Made by a program: the position numbers and the translations under genes. A stretch of 10,153 nucleotides of DNA from an uncultured Bacteroides sp. (lineage in GTDB: Bacteria; Bacteroidota; Bacteroidia; Bacteroidales; Bacteroidaceae), in contig CABROZ010000085.1 of the NCBI GenBank assembly GCA_902472795.1, positions 1-10,153 of the forward strand, written 5' to 3'. The notes beneath the pieces were generated by a model, which was given only the letters and a program-made list of their open reading frames with translations, did not search any database and was not told where the DNA came from. Shown here piece by piece: positions 6,074 through 10,153 of the stretch (position 1 is its first letter; each line of letters opens with the position of its first letter).

Positions 6074-7720
6074 ATGAAATGTAACTATTTTTACCTGATG
6101 GCTGCGCTGGGCTTGTGCCTGACCGCCTGCCAGGACGACGGACCGGCTGTCCCGTCAACGGACGGAGGAGCCACGGAACTGCCCGAATGGTATTATACAG
6201 GGGGAGAACTGGGAACTTCGTTCCTGCAGACCACAACAGCATTTGAGCAGCCTACGGCTGTTGTGGAAGAAAACTTCTTTGAGGAATTCAAACGGGGAGA
6301 ACAGCTGTTTGAAAAGTCGTTCAACTCGAATAACGAAGGGGTGCGTCACGGGTTGGGGCCGCTCTATATCCGTACTTCCTGCATGCACTGCCATCCCGGT
6401 TACGGTCATGGCAAGAGTCAGAACAACGGTACGTTCAACACCAGCGAGATAGGAAACGGCTATCTGCTTGTTGTCTACAATCCGGCGACCAATGCCTATG
6501 TGCCCTGGCTGGCCGGTATGCCGCAGACGAAGGCAGTAGCTCCCTTCAAGGCACCGGTTGACGAGTCGCAGATCCGCATCACGTGGCACGAGTATACCGA
6601 TGCTTTCGGTAATCAGTTTCCCGACGGGGAGACTTACCGTTTACGTTATCCGGAAGTGACGATTCCGAAAAGTGCGATCTATGTGGCCAACCGGGGATAT
6701 GACGTGGGTGAGTACGAAGTGCGTCTGGAATCGACCATCGGTATATACGGAACCGGTCTGCTGGATGCCATCAGCGATGCTGACCTGAAAGCCGAGTATG
6801 CCAGGCAAGAACAGGACGGCTTTCTGCCCAACGGTCTGAACCCGAACATTTTTGCCAACGGTGAGTGGACGGGACAGTATGCCAACACGGCTCAGGGAGG
6901 TGACGGTACGAAGTATCCTTACCGCTATACGTATGCCTTGAGTCGCGGGCCCCTGCAGGATGCTGCCGGAGCCAATGCCTTCTGGAACATTACGAACGTG
7001 ACCCGCAGTGACCGGCGTTTCCATTATCTGGATGCGGCAGGTACGTATGCTACGTATGCTTCGCAGGATCCGGACATTCAGGCCGGATTTCCGGCATACA
7101 TTACCAAGGTATCTACTGCCGAGGAGCATCCCGAATGGTTTACGGACAACGTAGCCGATAACATCTATAATTATCTGACATCGAAGAACCTGCCAGTAGA
7201 AATCAGCGATCAGGACTACATCGACCTGATGGTGTGGCACCGTGGTCTGGCCGTGCCTGCCGCACGCAATGTAGACGACGAAGCTGTGGTACGTGGCAAG
7301 GAACTCTTTTCGGAAATAGGCTGTGCCTACTGTCACAAGCCCAGCTGGACGACAGGCGAGGACGAGATACGCGACCCGGCACGTTTCTTTACGGGCGAAC
7401 GGGCCAACCTGTTGCCACGCTATCCCAATCAGAAGATATGGCCTTATACGGACATGGTACAACACAAGCTGCACATGGTGAACGACATCCGTACGGGATG
7501 GTGCCGTACTACACCGTTGTGGGGACGTGGCCTGCACCAGCGTTGCACCGGTGCCGAGTATGCCGACCGCCTGCACGACTGCCGGGCACGTACGACGCTG
7601 GAGGCCATCATGTGGCACGGTACGAGCGAGCAGAGTGATGCCTACTATAGCGTAAAGAAATTCCGCGAGCTCTCGAAGGAGGATCGCGACGCGATCGTGA
7701 AGTTCATTGACTCCATCTGA
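6074..7720 (+). CDS. Di-heme c-type cytochrome lipoprotein (DUF1111 di-heme oxidoreductase family)
   Basis: A 548-residue lipoprotein: LTAC lipobox with lipid Cys19, followed by QDD, again an expected surface signal. Two c-type heme sites are visible, CMHCH (103-107) and CAYCH (417-421). The C-terminal region, TTPLWGRGL (479-487), RLHDCRARTTLEAIMWHG (499-516) and the closing helix KEDRDAIVKFI, is typical of the DUF1111 family often annotated as thiol or di-heme oxidoreductase. Its partnership with imelysins points to electron transfer in iron uptake, such as changing the iron valence at the surface, which is inference. Three more cysteines (477, 491, 503) cluster near the C-terminus. ATG 6074 is preferred to an in-frame ATG 6053, because GAGGAAAA precedes it and the signal peptide begins there. 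The next gene can supply its covalent hemes. Confidence 0.92.
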   Translation: MKCNYFYLMAALGLCLTACQDDGPAVPSTDGGATELPEWYYTGGELGTSFLQTTTAFEQPTAVVEENFFEEFKRGEQLFEKSFNSNNEGVRHGLGPLYIRTSCMHCHPGYGHGKSQNNGTFNTSEIGNGYLLVVYNPATNAYVPWLAGMPQTKAVAPFKAPVDESQIRITWHEYTDAFGNQFPDGETYRLRYPEVTIPKSAIYVANRGYDVGEYEVRLESTIGIYGTGLLDAISDADLKAEYARQEQDGFLPNGLNPNIFANGEWTGQYANTAQGGDGTKYPYRYTYALSRGPLQDAAGANAFWNITNVTRSDRRFHYLDAAGTYATYASQDPDIQAGFPAYITKVSTAEEHPEWFTDNVADNIYNYLTSKNLPVEISDQDYIDLMVWHRGLAVPAARNVDDEAVVRGKELFSEIGCAYCHKPSWTTGEDEIRDPARFFTGERANLLPRYPNQKIWPYTDMVQHKLHMVNDIRTGWCRTTPLWGRGLHQRCTGAEYADRLHDCRARTTLEAIMWHGTSEQSDAYYSVKKFRELSKEDRDAIVKFIDSI

Positions 7721-7742
7721 CGGGTTCTCTTTCTTTTTAGTT

Positions 7743-9986
7743 ATGGCAAAGAAACATTTACGAAATCTTTCTTTCGGTCTGCTGGGGATGTTGCTGGTGG
7801 TGCTGATGGCAGCCACGTGTGTGGAGAAAGTGTGGGACACTGGTTGGGTGGTCCGGTATGTATACGGAGCCTCGTGGTTTGCTGTCTGTTGGGCCGTGAC
7901 GGCTGTCGCAGCCATCCTTTATCTGATAGGTCGCCGGGTGCAGAAGCACCGGGCGACTTTTTGTCTGCACCTGTCGTTTGCGGTGATTCTGCTGGGAGCA
8001 TTGGTTACCCATGTGTGGGGTGTGCAAGGCAGGGTACATTTGCGGAAGGGTGGAACGGAAAGTTCTTTTCTCGCTTCGGACGGCCGGGTGGTACCCTTGC
8101 CTTTTGCACTGGTGCTGGATGACTTCCGGGTGGAGTATTATCCGGGTACATCGGCACCGAGCGACTTTGTAAGCCGTTTTGCACTGGTGGCGAACGGGGA
8201 GCGGCAGGAGGCAGTGGTGAGCATGAACCGTATTTTCCGTTACGGGCCTTACCGGTTCTACCAGTCGGCTTACGATGCCGACGGGCAGGGCGCTACGCTG
8301 TCGGTGGCATGCGATCCGTGGGGTATCGGCATCACGTATGCGGGCTACCTCGCTCTGCTGTTTTCGGGGCTGATGTTCTTCTTCAGTCCGCACAGTACGT
8401 TCAGGCAGCTGCTTCGCAGTGCTCGGGGAATGCGGGGAGTAGGGCTGGCGGCGGTACTGTTGCTGTCGGTTCCGTCCGTTCGGGCACAGGAGGGACTGCC
8501 ACGGGTACTGCCTCGGGAGACAGCGGCTGCTATGGGCGAAATGTACGTGTACTATCGTGACCGCATCTGCCCTTTGCAGACGCTGGCCAGGGACTTTACG
8601 GTGAAGCTGTATGGCAAGCCGGAATACAAGGGACTTTCGGCCGAGCAGGTGCTGACTGGCTGGTTCTTCTACTACGACGACTGGAAGACGGAGCCGTGCA
8701 TCCGTGTGAAGAGCCGGGAAGTGCGCCGTTTGCTGGGAATTGACGGAAGCTATGCCAGCCTGCAAGACTTTGTGGGGCCGGAAGGCTATAAGCTCGACGC
8801 CGACCGGCTAGCCGGAGCTGCGGTGAAAGACACGCATGGCGCAGGTGAGGCAAACGAAAAGTTCAGTCTGGTGAGTGCGGCAGCTGCCGGAAGTCTGTGG
8901 AAACTGTTTCCGTATCGGGTTATTAGTGACACACAGCATGGTGGTCGCTACCGGTTGGAGTGGTTGTCGCTGGCTGACCGTCTGCCGAAGGACCTGTCGT
9001 ATGAGAAAGGAGCCTTTGTGCGGGGAGTGATGAACTACGTGGCCGAGCAGGTGGCACGGAAAGACTATGCCGAAGTGGAGCGGCTGGTGGAGAAGATACG
9101 CACCTATCAGCGGCGTGAGGCAGCCGGAATGTTGCCTTCGGACCTGCGCTTTCGTGCCGAACGGCTCTACAACCGGCTGAACAACAGTCTGCCTCTGGCA
9201 GTGACGTTGGTGCTGTTGGGACTGGGAACGTTTGTTTACTATGTGCGTTGCCTGATACGTTGCAGACAGGCAGGAAAGAGCGTTGGCCGCGGACTGACAG
9301 GAGTGATAGGAGCCGTTGTATTGTGGCTGCTGGGACTGATGGTGCTGCGCGGAGTGGTGAGCGGGCATCTGCCGATGTCGAACGGGCACGAGACGATGCA
9401 TCTGCTGGCTGTATGTGCAGCGGTACTGACACTGTGCTTTCGGAGACGTTTTCCGCTGGCTTTGCCTTTCGGTTTTCTGGTGTGCGGGCTGGCGCTGATG
9501 GTGTCGATGCTGGGCGAGCGCAATCCACAGATCACTCCGCTGATGCCGGTACTTGCTTCGCCGTTGCTCAGTATTCATGTGGCGGTCATCATGATAGCCT
9601 ATGCGTTGCTGGCTTTTGTGATGCTGAACGGTGTGGCAGCCCTTTTGCTGGGGGCGATGCGGAAAGATTGCGGAGACGAAATGAAACAGTTGCAGACGGT
9701 GAGCCGCCTGATGCTCTATCCGGCAGTGTTCCTGCTGGCGGCAGGTATCTTTGTGGGAGCGGTGTGGGCCAATGTGTCGTGGGGACGTTACTGGGGATGG
9801 GATCCCAAGGAAGTGTGGGCACTGGTGACGATGCTGGTCTATGCCCTGGCTTTACATCCGGCTTCGTTGCCCTGGTTCCGTCGTCCGGTGTTCTTCCATG
9901 CGTTTTGTGTGGCAGCTTTCCTATGTGTGCTGGTCACGTATTTCGGAGTCAATTTCCTGTTGGGAGGAATGCACAGTTATGCCTGA
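7743..9986 (+). CDS. Fused ResB/CcsB-CcsA cytochrome c assembly protein (System II)
   Basis: A 747-residue polytopic membrane protein that would export heme and attach it to CxxCH sites of secreted cytochromes. The N-terminal ResB-like half has hydrophobic segments at about 11-28, 43-63, 74-92 and 198-215, with a periplasmic part between the last two. A large soluble stretch (about 250-480) precedes the CcsA half, with helices from about 482 to 738. The heme-handling WWD motif is intact at 675-693 (WANVSWGRYWGWDPKEVWA). Candidate heme-ligand histidines are 549, 553, 612 and 719. Residues 229-250 resemble an internal signal peptide ending in RAQ. ATG 7743 is chosen over an in-frame TTG at 7707 that overlaps the previous gene; the gap is then 22 bases. 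It probably matures the di-heme protein encoded just upstream. Confidence 0.93.
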   Translation: MAKKHLRNLSFGLLGMLLVVLMAATCVEKVWDTGWVVRYVYGASWFAVCWAVTAVAAILYLIGRRVQKHRATFCLHLSFAVILLGALVTHVWGVQGRVHLRKGGTESSFLASDGRVVPLPFALVLDDFRVEYYPGTSAPSDFVSRFALVANGERQEAVVSMNRIFRYGPYRFYQSAYDADGQGATLSVACDPWGIGITYAGYLALLFSGLMFFFSPHSTFRQLLRSARGMRGVGLAAVLLLSVPSVRAQEGLPRVLPRETAAAMGEMYVYYRDRICPLQTLARDFTVKLYGKPEYKGLSAEQVLTGWFFYYDDWKTEPCIRVKSREVRRLLGIDGSYASLQDFVGPEGYKLDADRLAGAAVKDTHGAGEANEKFSLVSAAAAGSLWKLFPYRVISDTQHGGRYRLEWLSLADRLPKDLSYEKGAFVRGVMNYVAEQVARKDYAEVERLVEKIRTYQRREAAGMLPSDLRFRAERLYNRLNNSLPLAVTLVLLGLGTFVYYVRCLIRCRQAGKSVGRGLTGVIGAVVLWLLGLMVLRGVVSGHLPMSNGHETMHLLAVCAAVLTLCFRRRFPLALPFGFLVCGLALMVSMLGERNPQITPLMPVLASPLLSIHVAVIMIAYALLAFVMLNGVAALLLGAMRKDCGDEMKQLQTVSRLMLYPAVFLLAAGIFVGAVWANVSWGRYWGWDPKEVWALVTMLVYALALHPASLPWFRRPVFFHAFCVAAFLCVLVTYFGVNFLLGGMHSYA

Positions 9987-10056
9987 AAGAAGAATATCCA
10001 AGCTTTATTACTTATATTTGATGAAAGGGAGACGGCATTATACCTAATTCATGCGA

Positions 10057-10087
10057 TTGCACCATCTGTGCCGATGCGCTATCTTTG
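10057..10087 (+). promoter_or_regulatory. Second copy of the repeat-borne promoter
   Basis: TTG at 10057-10059, a 20-base spacer and TATCTTTG at 10080-10087, identical to copy 1. It would start transcription near 10092, heading out of the window. Confidence 0.7.
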
Positions 10088-10091
10088 CAGT

Positions 10092-10153
10092 ATCAGATTT
10101 GAATGAATTAGTTAGTCATAATTACGTAACCACTTTTATGAAGATAAAAGGAT
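10092..10153 (+). ncRNA. Partial second copy of the putative small RNA
   Basis: The first 62 or so bases of the predicted RNA are identical to copy 1. The terminator half lies beyond the window, so whether this copy ends the same way or continues into a downstream gene is open. The start is estimated from promoter spacing. Confidence 0.45.

Larger units (their letters stand above)
10011..10153 (+). repeat. Direct repeat, copy 2 (runs off the window end)
   Basis: Matches 3021-3163 base for base with an offset of 6,990. Positions 10045-10153 are identical to 3055-3163, and the 34 bases before carry 9 differences. It starts 25 bases after the stop codon of the cytochrome assembly gene, with no terminator in between. 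The window ends within the repeat, two bases into where copy 1 starts its terminator hairpin, so the right border is unknown. Confidence 0.95.

Noticed and set aside
3021..10153. Composite transposon bounded by insertion sequences
   Set aside because: The repeats are about 140 bases, in direct orientation, contain a promoter and no transposase, and no terminal inverted repeats or target-site duplications were seen.

Overview
The window looks like a chromosomal segment from the Bacteroidota, most likely Bacteroidales (Bacteroides, Phocaeicola or a relative). The evidence is promoter boxes of the TAnnTTTG type with a TTG about 20 bases upstream, A-rich leaders instead of Shine-Dalgarno sites before most genes, lipoproteins with acidic residues right after the lipid cysteine, and a fused CcsB/CcsA-type cytochrome c assembly protein. 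All eight genes are on the + strand. No tRNA, rRNA, transposase, integrase or CRISPR array was seen.

Left part (1-3003): a tandem array of an 8-bp unit runs from the window edge to 14 bases before a secreted alpha/beta hydrolase with an N-terminal DUF3887-like domain. Then come a small Arc-like ribbon-helix-helix protein, an overlapping four-helix membrane protein with an unusually strong Shine-Dalgarno site, and a lipoprotein glycoside hydrolase of family GH16. The GH16 gene is visibly more AT-rich than its neighbours.

Middle spacer (3004-3312): it holds a promoter, a short transcribed stretch and a strong intrinsic terminator, which together look like a stand-alone small RNA gene of about 100 nt. 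A second promoter follows for the next gene, with a perfect 8-bp inverted repeat over its -33 element.

Right part (3313-9986): a four-gene block that reads as one surface iron and redox system. It encodes an outer-membrane porin-like barrel with a glutamate-rich segment, an imelysin-family lipoprotein with the GxHxxE motif, a di-heme lipoprotein of the DUF1111 type with two CxxCH sites, and a fused ResB/CcsA heme exporter and ligase that would supply the covalent hemes. Both lipoproteins carry acidic signals expected to send them to the cell surface. Iron handling is inferred from family and context.

The most notable feature is that the promoter and start of the putative small RNA occur twice, exactly 6,990 bases apart, in the same orientation, one copy on each side of the four-gene block. 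The two copies are identical over 109 bases. The second copy is cut off by the window end before its terminator. This makes the block a cassette between direct repeats and suggests a paralogous small RNA family or a repeated promoter/leader element.
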